A DNA stretch of 64,000 nucleotides from contig JBAJFE010000014.1 of the NCBI GenBank assembly GCA_037903355.1, positions 4,774,001 to 4,838,000 on the forward strand, written 5' to 3'. Positions 10,858 through 22,896 of the stretch are shown here, in pieces. Origin of the DNA: Trichuris trichiura. Lineage: Eukaryota > Nematoda > Enoplea > Trichinellida > Trichuridae. Under the pieces are notes generated by a model, which saw only the letters and a list, made by a program, of their open reading frames with translations, was not told the origin of the DNA and searched no databases. Both the position numbers and the translations under genes were made by a program. The stretch's first letter is position 1. Each line of letters opens with the position of its first letter.

Positions 10858-13800
10858 TACTTTTTCGTTCAGCTGAGTTCACTACGTCTACCAGAAGGCC
10901 TTCTGACGCAAGTAGAAAATTTTATTTAGCTCACTTTTTCATTAATGAGAAGTTTATATTTTATGCTGTTTGAAACAAGTGGTTTCCGGTTGGGTTTGTT
11001 TACCAGTTCTTAGCCGTACAAAAACTCATTGGAAAAAAGGTAACTATGCCATTCATACTACTACAGTTTCAGTATGCCAAATGTGCAGAATGTAAAATTG
11101 AACATCAACAACGCTTGCCTGACGGTGGTAAAATTTGAACAGCGGTTTCATTGAACGGACATGAATATAAGAGGCGAATAAATTAATTGCTTATTCAAGA
11201 CAGAACAACCACTCTTCAGCATCATAATCTGCAGCAGCTGAACGGGATAGAAACGCTTTTCAAATCACTAGCGTTTTTCAGTCTTGTAATTTAAAACTGC
11301 TTTGTTCATCTGATTAGAAAAGCGTGGACCGGGGTTACAACCTGATGTCCTTAAAAACATAGCTGTTCGTAACTGGTCTCTATCGCCATTTCATTTTTAG
11401 CTATTGATGAACTTGCTAGATCAGCAGTCCTGCTCGTACTGTTGCAGTAAGCTCTTTCTGCGTGGCATTATTAGTAGTCTTCAGAATATATTACGATTAA
11501 TGTACTTAAGTAAATCTCGTAAAATTGTCATGAAAGTTTCGCTTGAATGCCTTTGTCAACCTGCTCAAAGGCAACTGACAGTACAACATTCGCCATCCAC
11601 TGTCTTAGCATGTGCGTTCACAATCTGGGTTACGCGCAATGCATTTTAAAACCATAACGTAATTTGAGCACAGTAATCAATAGTGTTTTAACCTTGTCGT
11701 CATTTAATTCAGTGCTATTAACCTTAAGAACGCAGGTATTTCACCTTAGCGATGACTGTAAATAGAAAAAACGAATGAACAGCTGACGGATTTCCTGGTG
11801 TCAGCGGAAAAATCAAAGAACATTGTTTACATCTCTAACATGGTTCACGTTGTTTCCGCGGCACAATACTCCTAATTCAAACGGTATCTTTGCATCTGAT
11901 GTCTAGGATTTTACCCCTCAATTTAAAATGTAGTTGAAGAACCCTAGGCATCAACAGATCATGAAAAAATAAAACCGGGGCGTTATAACGAAAGAAATTC
12001 CTTCCAAGTAGGCGAGGGTTCGTGCTGCACTATAAAATACTGGACAAAGATTTTTTGGCTGAACACATCTGAACAACTTCTACTCACTCTTTCTCCTCTA
12101 GTAAGCTGAGAGACATGCTGCTGGAGAACTAGATCAAAATTCTCGTACGCTCGAGAAGGTTTATACCGAAAATAATGAGTAAGGAGAAGTAACAACTCGG
12201 TTGCTCATCTCGTACAAACGAATGTTTCGTCACATGCAGCACTCTACCGTCAGCAAGAATCAAGTTTTCTATGTACACAGTTCTCTTGCCATTTCAATTT
12301 ATTGAATGGCTTCCGTTTTGAGAACTGGTCTCTTTTGCTCAGAAAATGTTAAATCATATTTGGAGCTGTAAACACGATAAAATATTTGTTAACGTTGCTA
12401 ACGTTGACGTTACTTTTTGAAAAATAATGATGAAGTTTTATCGATTTTATTCTGTTAAGTAGCTCGATTCACAGACCCTGTTTTTACAGGACAGAACTTT
12501 GCTAGCTACTGGTAAAGCATGACTGAACGCAATAGCGAACCGAACTTATGAACAGTACAGAACTCTGTGAACATACTCGATCGACAACTTCTTTGTAACA
12601 CATCAGCTTGAGCTAGCTGACATAGTCAAAAAGCCTTCCATGTACAAATAGCAAAGAAGGGTAAGTGGTACGCGAAATTTTAAGATCAATTGTTGAACAT
12701 TAGATCAACTACATATTATTAAGAGCTATGAATTACTGTAAAGTACCAAGAAGAAGTGAGTTTATAGCAAGGTAAATTTTGATGGCACAGTTCACTTCTA
12801 GTGGGATCCTTTCATTTTCGTAAGAGGAATAAACCGGCAGAATGTTTCCTCCACATGACGCTAAAAGTTATTGACTGACCGTGAAAAAGCAGTTTTAATT
12901 GGATCCTGCTAAATAATAAACCCTTCGATAACGATTGACACCTTTAAACTTAGTGGTTATCCTCGCTTCAGTTCAGATGACGAAATGGAACTTTAGCCGC
13001 AAAATGACAGATGAAAAAGTAACGTCAGAGCCACAAGCTCAAGATGTCAACTTCATCAAGATCTATAGTAGCTCCGAAGCTGTTTCCATGTACTAGAGTA
13101 AAACCAACCCATCAAGTGTGATCTGCCTGCGAATGTCACTTTCAAAGGTGAAACGATTGCGGTACAGTGTCAGCCATGAACAGATCATGCCCGTGACTTC
13201 CCAAAAATGACAATCACACTGCGCTTTAATCAATTCTTGTGAAACTGAACACAGGTAACAAATAAAATAATTTTCTAAATCCTTAGGATGCTTTCCTTGT
13301 TAGATCTGCCATACCTCAAATGTGAACAGAAGATCCTATGTTAAATAAGACTTGCGAACAGCCTTACCGTATTTATTGACGGGCTTTCTTTTGAAGATGC
13401 TACCGGTGCGTAAAGTTTCACGGTGCTTTATCCGTAAAACACCTCGTCTGGTTTAAATGTTTATTTGGGACAGAGTTTTCAAAGGCAACCTTTCCTGCCA
13501 GTGACATCAAGTGAAATTTTTAACTGCAAAAATACGCAATGCTTCTAGCACGTATATCGAAGTGACGCAACATCCTTTCATGAGCTGTGAAAGGTGGGAA
13601 AACAAGATTGGTAAATTTATACAACGAAAAGGCCTTCTGCAGTGACGTAGTTACTGACGGGCCTATTCAAAATCCTGAAAAGGACCAACCCGGAGGAAAA
13701 AGTCCTGAAGAACAGAAATTTTGGAAGAAAAGATTTCTGACTTTGTCGGTTATCCTGTTTTGCCCTTAACTAAAGCAAAACGTCAACATAAAAAGTATGC

Positions 13801-13893
13801 ACACATTACTTGTCTTCATTTTTGGTTCATGCTTAGGTGGAGTGCGTGAACTGTTAAGGGAAGGAAAAGGCAGTCATGTCTGGTGATTAAGCA
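10858..13893. other. Intergenic, no gene seen
   Basis: About 3 kb between the two Tigger-like copies. Short open frames only (for example 11404-11649 plus strand), without recognised motifs. Confidence 0.45.
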
Positions 13894-15072
13894 CAGTTGG
13901 CCCTCGTTATCCGCGGGTTCTATACAAAGCGTTTTGTCCGGCGTGAAATAGTGACGTCATCTTTTACACGGCGGTACACGAGATAAAACCTAGAACAGCT
14001 AGTGGTTGCTGAAAGCGTTTGTGGGGAGTGAATGTGAGGACTTAGGTGCCATCGATGAGGAGGTCATGGACATAGTCAATATTGCCAAGGGTTGGGAGGT
14101 GAGGGCTTCTCCGACATGATAGAAGACGATATGAGGGAGCAAATAGAAGATTGTGAAAAATCGTTCACCAACGAGGAACTCGAGGAACTGATGCGATCAC
14201 TTGCGGGCAGCGACGACGACGACGTTATGGAAGATACAGGAGCTTAAACGCCCTCAGATTGAGCATTGCAAAAGCTTGCGAGTATTGTCCGGCAAGCGCA
14301 GGTCCTAAAGTATATGATTTCTGAATACGATCCATCCAAGAAGCGTGGCATTATAGTTACATGAGAAATAACGGCTTCATGAAGCCACTACAAGATTTAT
14401 TCGATAAAGCGAAGAAAAGAGAGAGACAGGTCCCTACAACAATGTTTTTGAATAAAACACCAGCAGCTGCGGAGCCTAACATTTTAAGGCGAGAAGTTTC
14501 GCCACCAACAAGTTCAGAAACCGTAGGGCTAGCCGGTCTCCAGCGGATCCGCGCCCACCTACAGAAAGTGGGTAAATTGATTCCTGATGCGTCAAATGTT
14601 TCTGCCGTAAACGTTTCGCTCTGTATGGATGTGTTCTGTGTGATGTTCACTATTTTTGCTTAAGTGCGCCTATATATTTTATATTTCCCCTGCTCTGTAC
14701 CCATCCCGCGCACCAGTACATTGCTTAGCTCATTAAAGCAAAGCGATTCCCAGGCGTTTAAAGAAAAAGCATCTTACTTTCATCCCTTCTTGTATCTAAC
14801 GGTCTGGACTCTGGTGGCTAAGCCCATTGGACAAGCGCAGTCTCATTGATGTCTTTATCTCGTGGCTAGATTCCGTAGTAACAAACTTCGAAGGATCACT
14901 AGGTATGACAACCGTTGCGGAGGGGATTTAAGGGGGTAGGACGAAATACGCGCCTAGAATATAAGCTATTTGGCCTTTTTCATAGGATATCCTTTATAAT
15001 GACGATTCAGCTTAACGCGGTGAAACATTGAAAATATTGGACGAATTAACCCCGGATAACGAGGACTGATTG
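13894..15072 (+). mobile_element. Non-autonomous Tigger-like DNA transposon, copy 2
   Basis: The left terminus is CAGTTGGCCCTCGTTATCCG and the right terminus reads ATAACGAGGACTGATTG. A TA follows the right end, while the left flank is CA, so one duplication base has probably mutated. The inside matches copy 1 along its full length, including GAGGTCATGGACATAGTCAATATTGCC and the TCGATAAAGCGAAGAAAAGA stretch, with many substitutions. The acidic transposase-remnant frame is broken here by a one-base loss near 14090 and a stop at about 14245. Both copies carry the same internal deletion, so they descend from one already defective source. Confidence 0.87.
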
Positions 15073-15223
15073 TATTTTTGTTTCACCTGTTACTAAATTA
15101 TTATCCAAAACTAGGATTCATAATTCTGTCAAAGAAGCATTTCCCTCTACCAAAGAATAGACAGCGCTGGCAATTGCCATATAATTGAGGCTGTTCGTGC
15201 TGACGCACTTAAACTTTATGCAT

Positions 15224-15246
15224 CTCTCTCTCTCTCTCTCTCTCTC
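15224..15246. repeat. (TC)n microsatellite
   Basis: An uninterrupted run of about eleven CT dinucleotides. Confidence 0.95.
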
Positions 15247-18200
15247 AAATTGTAGCGGTTAGCCAGGTCGTCAGAGAAGCATTTTTAGGCAGGTATAGAA
15301 AAACATATGAAGCGCTTCCTCATACTTCACGTTGTAGAAATATTGCTTTCTTAAATATTTTCTTGTGTGAGTATGCTTAAGCACACTGTTTGCAAGACTG
15401 AAGTTTGAGATATAAACGAAATGGAGGAAAGATTCATGCCTGTCGTTTCCACCGTTACTAAAGCAAAGAAACACAAATAAGAACAAAACAGAATTTCCTT
15501 TGCTCCTTGCGACATATAACGCTCATAAAAAACGATTCCAACTTTCCGACAGTTTTTGGATTTCCGCTTCGTTGTGCAAATGGACAACACCCTTTATTTG
15601 CGTTTAAAGTAAGCACAAGACTCTGAAGGAAGTGTTGCGAAAAGCTCTGAGTTCATACTTGGCTCTTGATGCGGTAAAAAGCAATAGCAAATGAGCTGAG
15701 ATAACTTATACATCGCGGCTACTATATAATACTAAGCTTTTCAAGAAAAAAGTAATTTATTATATGATTTAGCCATCTCAGATTTTTAAAAATTTCTAAT
15801 TTCAACTCATTTTTTTAAAATTAACCAACAATAACTGTTGGTCTGCCATCAGAAAATATTGGCTTGAGTGTAGTCTTTTCGTTATTTTCAACTACATTTT
15901 AAACTTGTATAGCTTTACGAAGAAAGCAACAATCCATCATGTATTCACCAATATTTCTCCGAAACTTTGCCATCTACAGAATAGAACCTTCCTTACTGGA
16001 GGACGTAAGCTTGGACTGAAAAGAGGTTCGCAGCACCCTTTCCATGTTATTGTGCGTTTTAAAACTTTTTCAGCAAGGAGGCTCTTGAAAAACTGAAAGA
16101 AAAGTTACATGAATAACAGAGTGTTTTGTATAATAGATGATTACCTCCAAGCCAAAGTTTTAGAAACCTGCGAGTAATTCTGATCACATGTCACTCTGTG
16201 CCGTTATGGTGGAAAAAAAACTGACTGTTCAAATAGGCATGTCAATCTTCGTTCGATTGCATCAAGTCGCTTAGTAATTATCTAACCACCATATCTGTAC
16301 AAAGAAACTCTTCCAAGTCACAAACTGTAGTTCTTCAGAAGCGGGATGAAATGATTGCTACCTGGCTTATTGTTTATTCGCTGCTCTTCTCAACTTCTGC
16401 CTGCAATATGTAAATCCATACCTGATGGACGTTCCGTCCGTTGCCCTTATCAGAGATATCAAAGCGTCTGTGCGAGAATTTAAAAATCTCATTACGCCCA
16501 GATAGGAGACATGTTCACCGTATACAGCTCCACTGCCAGAATGAAATGAAAACGTAATACCGTCCCAAGCGACTTTGTGTTGGCGCAAATGTCTCCCTAG
16601 CCATGCCGAAAATAAGACATTTATCCAGCATCTACACTTTTCCTATCAGCAATACGCACAAATCCGCTAATCTTTAGATTTATTTTTTAAAATTTTATAT
16701 GTTGGTGACGACAGGACTTTCGATTCAATCTATTGCATAGCGCAACAAAACAACAATAATATTATTACGAATGTGATAGAAAGCGTGGTTAAAAGAAACG
16801 CTTTTCTCAACTATTCTGCCATTGCAAAAATGAAATGAATTAAAAAGGAGCCGTTTAACTGCAGTTCAACATCGACAAACGTTTCTTAAACTGTTTCACT
16901 AAGTTCGGCACCGCTAGGACAGAATTGGCCAATTATTAGTCCTTATTAAACACGAATCATTCAATGTAGTGTTTCTAAGCGCAATCGAAATACGGTTTCT
17001 TCCAGTTAAGAAGATAATAGCTCAGCCCCTGTGCTCAATGTCAGGCTTCTCTCCGCGCAGAGATAAGAAGAACTGGGAACTATTTAGAACATGCGGATAA
17101 ATTGTTAAGAATATCCGTTGTTGAACAATTATTGATTAAGAAAGACTCTGATGCTTTCGGGACAAAAATAGTCTCATCATCAGCAGGCTCTGTCTGAATG
17201 AATAACCCATCGTAAGCAGAACATTTGTTTTATCTACATGAAAACAAACATTTCCGTTACAAGAGGCCTTGTGTTAAAAACTTAGAACATGTGATTAAGA
17301 CTTCGGAAGTACCGGTAATAAAATGTAAATGAAGGTGCAAGTTTCATAGCCTGGAGCCCACGCATACTGCTCCACCGGGCTCTCCTGCAATATTAACAGA
17401 CGCATTCAAGAATCTGGAAACTAGCTCCACCAGTTCGTTCTAAGTTTTTATTGGAAATGCAATCAATCTTTAAGAAACTAACTATCCGCAGCTAAAAGTC
17501 AACGAAAATATTTTGAAAGCTGTTAGTTTCAAGCTGTGCCAAAATTAGAGTAGCAAACAACTAACGAAGTGTCACGTTCAAAACAAGCTCTTTCTTCTCC
17601 TGGTCTACGACATTGTTTTAAAATGTTATAAGTGAGAAAAACGTATTGTTGAACAGTAATTCTAACCTTACCTGCGATTGCATGAACTTTGTTGTGTGGC
17701 ATATGTGTGAAGAAAAATTCTGTTGCCCCAACTCCGTGCGCATACGCCTGTGCATGGTTTCGGTTTGTGACACTATGTTACCAATCTACAGCGACAACAG
17801 CTGCCTCTGACACCAACTGATTTAAGTGAGTAACGGGACGCATGTATGATGTATTCAATGACAAAAGAAAACCAGATGGACGCTGTGTCTGTTTTGCTTA
17901 AATTTTCATTCCCGTCAATGAGTATCAAAATTATAGTGCAACGTAGAATAGCAGATAATCAGGGGCCGGAAGTCAGCCCACAGTTCCATTAATGCATCTT
18001 TATTGATAAATAGGTCATAAACAAAGTGGCAGTAGAAGCTTAACGCTCGAACACTGAAAAACCGCGTTAGCTCACCTACACAGACACTGCCACTCGTGCG
18101 GATTCAAGGTAAAAAATAATACAGGTATTTGAGTGCTGACAAGTTTGACGTGCTTTGTCATAGACTTCGTTGGAACGTTGAGCAGGAAAACGAAAGCTAC

Positions 18201-18400
18201 TGATAGCAAACAAGCACGATTTACAATATAATCACCGTTTTGCCAGCAAAATAGTTTCTAGAGTGCAATTTTCCCTTGACAAAAAATCATCCCTTGAAAG
18301 GAACAGCTCTCCATGATACTGTTGCAGAATACTTGCGCCAAGAACGAAGACTTTGATTCACTGAACTGTGTACTGATGTGAGCCAGTATACAACGAAGGA
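15247..18400. other. Gene-poor spacer with one degenerate hammerhead-like remnant
   Basis: No coding exon was recognised. At 17142-17200 the minus strand reads CTGATGATGAGAC, a loop, GTCCCGAAAGCATCAGAGTC, a weak member of the PLE tail family. A 73-codon minus-strand frame at 16367-16588 has no known motif. Confidence 0.45.
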
Positions 18401-18429
18401 AAGAGTCATTACTGGGAAAAACAGTGGCG

Positions 18430-18725
18430 CCTTATATAAGGCATGATATTCCTTTTAGCGGGCTCCCTGAGTTCACTTTAGCGCAACCTTGTAGTCGGTT
18501 CGCATCTAAGGAACTACATGCCGCGCTATCTCGCCTTAGAGGCTAGTCATTGCACCCACTTAGGCTTGACCGCAACAGGGTCACACTTGTATGACCGTTT
18601 AAGACGGGTTTTAGACAGAGCGTCCTCGCTCTGTGCTCTGCGAGGATTTTCATCCTCTGAGTGGCATTGCAACAGATACATTACTAACTATTCCAATTAG
18701 CCCACTTCGAATAGGCTAATTTTAT
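18430..18725 (+). ncRNA. Candidate structured RNA unit (uncertain)
   Basis: A TATA-like CTTATATAAGG (about 18431-18441) is followed by a stretch less AT-rich than its surroundings, holding three close perfect hairpins. These are 18615-18634 (ACAGAGCG, loop TCCT, CGCTCTGT), 18642-18657 (GAGGAT, loop TTTC, ATCCTC) and 18695-18721 (AATTAGCC, 11-nt loop, GGCTAATT), the last followed by TTTAT. The overlapping 60-codon frame has no motif. This could be a small RNA gene or a structured repeat. I do not recognise it as a known snRNA, spliced leader or snoRNA. Confidence 0.3.
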
Positions 18726-18824
18726 ACCGTTAGGGTACTTGAAATCAGTGAATAATGAGACAGTGTTACTTAGGGGACTCGATGTTTAAATGTCAAGCCC
18801 CGTCCTATCTAACAATAAGAGCGC

Positions 18825-18876
<52 letters not shown>
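18825..18876. repeat. (TAA)n microsatellite
   Basis: A run of about seventeen TAA units. Confidence 0.95.
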
Positions 18877-19349
18877 TTGCATACTTTTACGGAATTATAC
18901 CCTTTCGTGCCTCTGAAAGATTTCTCTTTATTTGTGGAACTTTCAGAATGTACGTAAGCCGGTCAACAGAGTGCAACGATAAGGTCATACAGATGTCAGA
19001 TTCGGGATATCCTGAAACCGAACGCTGGGAAGATGTAAATTTAAACAAAACAGCTGCCTTTCTTGAAGTAGTTTTCACTCCTTCGATAACAAAATGGAAG
19101 CAAAAAAATCTCACAGAATAAGGTCGATCTGAAACGATATAATAAAATTTGAAGGTTGAACACACTTTACTCAGATAGAGAGGCTTTTACCCTGTCGCTG
19201 ACTAAGGAAGCAGCTCAGTTCTGAAAGCTTTGATCACTCATGTTCTTTTTTCTTTCTACAGGAAAAGACCATTTTTTGAGTAAGATAACACGATAAAATA
19301 AATTTGATAAAATCTTCCAAAATGCAATAAGTAAACAAATTAGTACAAA

Positions 19350-20095
19350 TAGTTAAAAATGTTTCTTCTAAAATTTTTTTGCAGAATTTCTAACCTATTA
19401 GGTTTTTTCTTTTTTATACGGATTGTGAGTCCCGTTGAAAAATTTTACTACTAATTTCTCCGGTGCTTTCGTGTCCAAACGTGACCCGTCATCAGCGGTC
19501 TTAAAATGATGTAATAATTCATTGCAATCAATGTAATGATTCATTACATCATGTTAAGATCAATGTAATGATTCATTACATCATTTTAAGACCGCTGATG
19601 ACGGGTCGCGTTTGGTCCCGAAAGCTCCGGAGAAATTAGTAGTAAAATTTTTCAACGGGACTCACAATCCGTATAAAAAAAGCAACCTAATGAAACTATA
19701 CGGTCCCGTACCAAGGAACTATATCTTCAATTTCTAACCTATTTTTTAATTAATGTTTATTGCATAAACGTTCACTACGGAGCTTTCGGATCTCTCCGTG
19801 ACCAGTCATCAGCGCAATTTGTGCCGCCCGTCCGGCCGGTCATCATCTTAGCAAGCCGCTCCATTTGACCAACTTTGGCAGAGATGTCAGCTGTCAGCTC
19901 TGCCCTGAACCTTCAAGCCTCGGTCCCACCTAGTCTGGCCTAACCATGAAAACCGACCCGACGGGCGACACAAATTGCGCCGATGACGGGTCATGGAGAC
20001 CCGAAAGTTACGTACTGAACGTTTATGCAATAAACGTTAATTAAAAAACTGGTTGGAAATTCTGCAAAAAGTTTTGGAAGAAACAATTCTAAAAA
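19350..20095. mobile_element. Older foldback element D, split by insertion C
   Basis: The left arm (about 19350-19384, resuming at 19744) and the right arm (to about 20095) are inverted repeats. The left reads GTTTCTTCTAAAA, TTGCAGAATTTC, TTAATTAATGTTTATTGC; the right carries the complements GTTTTGGAAGAAAC, GAAATTCTGCAA and GCAATAAACGTTAATTAA. Hammerhead-like cores are degenerate (CCGATGACGGGTC with GACCCGAAAG near 19980). The central part (about 19830-19950) is more GC-rich and matches, inverted, the sequence at about 45790-45900. So D and the element around 45.8-46.4 kb are members of one subfamily. Confidence 0.7.
19385..19743. mobile_element. Foldback PLE-derived insertion C with 15-bp target duplication
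   Basis: AATTTCTAACCTATT is repeated exactly at 19385-19399 and 19729-19743. An inverted repeat runs from about 19398 to 19690, centred near 19544. A one-sided extension at 19691-19728 contains GGTCCCGTACC. Both arms have the hammerhead-like core (right arm CTGATGACGGGTC then CCCGAAAGCTCCGGAG) and a CAACGGGACTCACAATCCGT tail. The centre holds short direct copies of ATCAATGTAATGATTCATTA. It sits inside the left arm of the older element D. Confidence 0.85.
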
Positions 20096-20960
20096 CCCTT
20101 TAAGAAGAAAAAAGAAATAAAAATTAACCAAATGATTAATTTTAAAAAGTAAAACAAAACAGTAAACCGTGAAACGTATAAAGTAAAATAAAAAAGATAA
20201 TTATCTGCTACCGGCTTCTATTCCCACTTTTTATTCTTCTATCTATTCCGTCTTTTGTTTTCCGTTGATGCCCTTGCACTTTGTGGCTGCTCTCTCCTCT
20301 TGAAGAATTGTTTATTTATTTGCTTTGGTCTCTCGCTTTCTTAGCCATCCTCGAGAATGTTTCTGTACTTTTATTTTGTTGACATTTCGTCGGGTAAATA
20401 GGCGGAAACGTACTACGAACGCAAAGAAACGCAGAAAGCGTTTATTTCTTCAGGACGAGTTCACCAATCTTATGCATTCCTTTTGCTCGCGTATACCTAC
20501 AGTTTTTCATCGTCGAAAAACGGGCACAGCCTCCGCATGTGACCAGCTGGGAGCCGTATGCAGCTACCAGTCAAGTTTACCGCTGGTGCCTGCTGAGAGC
20601 CGATTGCAGCATTTCACAAAAACGCAGAAGGCATCAACGCAGAAATCCCATGCCACTACTCGGCGAAGTGGTCTGCACAGGTTCAGCTGGAAGTTGGTTG
20701 CAACCGCTGGTCACTTAAGTAAAATAGGGTGCATTGCTCTGCCCCACTCGTTTACTGTTAATATTATTTTCTCTCTCCCCGTCCTTCCGTTTTCATATTT
20801 CCTTTTTTCTTCTGGCTTTATCCACCTCCATTACTTTTCTTTCTATTGAGTTCCTCAGGTTGTATTTTAAATCATTCTTCTGCTTTGATTAATTTACAAT
20901 TACATCCTTCAGCAGTCACTTTCTTGTTTAAACATTCCAACTTAAAGCCACGTACCAATC
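20096..20960 (+). repeat. PLE-family 3' flanking repeat
   Basis: Positions 20400-20730 are similar to 4490-4825. The pyrimidine-rich stretch after it (about 20750-20960) resembles 31330-31600. The 174-codon open frame at 20325-20849 lies wholly inside these repeats, has no domain I recognise and runs into low-complexity Phe/Ser/His codons, so it is not called a gene. Confidence 0.5.
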
Positions 20961-22896
20961 CATAGTCATTGCAGATAGGCGATGATGCTCGGATAGCGTT
21001 TCTTCGTCTGCTGAAAAATGCTATCCAACACGGAGGCAAATCCGCACATTTTTTGAAAACGTGGCTGGCATAGACTTACTGTTAGTAATGGGACAACAAT
21101 TGCCGCACAGTGCCATCACTCTGCGATGTAGCCGAAGGAACTACCCGATAGCCAACTAGGCTTGAGTGGCAAGAATAGATGTACGCAATGCGTACCTTTG
21201 GCCAGCGATACCTAGCGTTTGCTATATGCTCACTCCGTGGGGAGGCGAAAGTGTCCACCGAACAGGTTGGAGCAGCAAGCTTCATGAACTCTAGCGTCAC
21301 CTACCGCTACACGACGACACGTATGTGAGTGTTTTGGAGAAAATGCGCATTTTCTAAACATTTTCAGCGATTGAAGAAAAAACATCAAATTTTATCGATG
21401 CCATTACCCGTGCCAAGCTATTAATGACAAAAGTAAATGCGTATCAATTTTTCTATTTAGAGCTCAGTGATTGTCACACGTCTGGCGTCTCCTGACTCTA
21501 CAGCCCATTTCCCAAAGAGTAACTTAAAACTGCTAATAAGCCTTGCCGAAAGTAAGGCAAACGAGAGCTTCAGCGTTTGACTGATATTTCGCCGCGTGAC
21601 AAATTCCACCGATTGCTAGTCTACTAAATGAACCAACTTTCATATGCTTGAAATTGTGACCCTGACTCAATTAGTATCATTAAAAGAAAGGGCAACAAAT
21701 TTGCAGAGATTATTTACCAGCGCGGAAACCCTTCTTAAGCAGGCTTTAATTCATTATAACGAAAAACTGCGGCTCGGTTACATGAATGTGGGATGCGTTT
21801 CCCATAAACGCAAGACAGTCCAAAGTAGACAGGTGTACTAACAAAAACGAGACTTCCTTCCAAATTGAATATATACGGCGCCGTTACTGCATGCTTTACA
21901 TGATCAAAATATTCTAAGTTACAAACTATGACAATAGCGTGAATTACGAACAGAACAAACGAAATACGGATCATTGCCTCTACGTGAAATTAACGTTCAG
22001 TTGTAAAGATAGGTTGAGCGCCCTGTTGCCATTAAAATAGAATTATTTTGGTATTTATCAAAACATTCGCATGCAGGAGCATACAATAGCCATGCTGAAG
22101 CAGGAACGCTGTTCTACCTGAAAGCAGCGCAACTACGGTGCAAACATTCAATAAACTAGTTGATTCTGTAATAAGAAATTTAAAAGATTTGCATTTACAT
22201 TACATAATGTGAAGTAGTTAAGCCGTTTATCGAAGTACTGTAACTTCAGCTTATAGGATATGCTGATGAGAGTCAAAGTACTCTACGTGAAGAGTTTGTG
22301 CGTTTTTTACAGGACCGTGGTCAGTCCCATAACGGGAGGAATATTGTGTCTAGTTAGGCAGACCAACGTATTCGTTGGCTTGGCCTGGTTTATTCGTTAT
22401 TTGGGAACACGTTTCAACGCGTCTAACCTTGAATAGGTGTCTAAAATGCAACAATGAGCTCGAGATCGAATTATTTAAATGCGGATATTGTTCTGCGGAG
22501 GGCTACAAAATCACGTGCACAAAAATAGCGTCCGTTGTTGTGAATTTCTTTCCTGCGACAATTTAAAACTATGGAGAACAAAACAAAATTCAATTTCTTT
22601 CAGATCATCACAGACAGCAGACAGTCGAGCACTGGCTCTGGAAAGGAAAAAGGGTAACAGGCTGCCTAGACATAGGAAAAATGAATGGAGGCTTCTTTCG
22701 CCCGTGCGACCGCTTTAAACGTGAGCATGAATAAGGCGGGACAGTAATAAATGGTTATAAAAACGATACAACCTGTTAATGACGATTCGCACAAGATGGA
22801 TGAATTGAAAGCAGTCTTTCAGATTGCAAATCGATGATGCCACGTTTTGAGCTTCACATGGCACAATAAACATAGAAACGAAAATGGAAGAGCATT
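20961..22896. other. Intergenic, no gene seen
   Basis: Spacer before the 3' end of the CLC gene. Short frames only; the last part probably includes that gene's 3' UTR. Confidence 0.45.

Noticed and set aside
18468..18476. TCCCTGAG, the seed of lin-4/miR-125
   Set aside because: No precursor hairpin pairs with it, and the match ends after the seed. Taken as chance.
20325..20849. 174-codon plus-strand open frame, the longest plus-strand frame in the window
   Set aside because: It lies in a repeat shared with 4490-4825 and with 31330-31600, has no domain, and ends in low-complexity codons.
22264..22300. GCTGATGAGAGTC, hammerhead-like start
   Set aside because: The GAAA box is missing after the pairing ACTCT.
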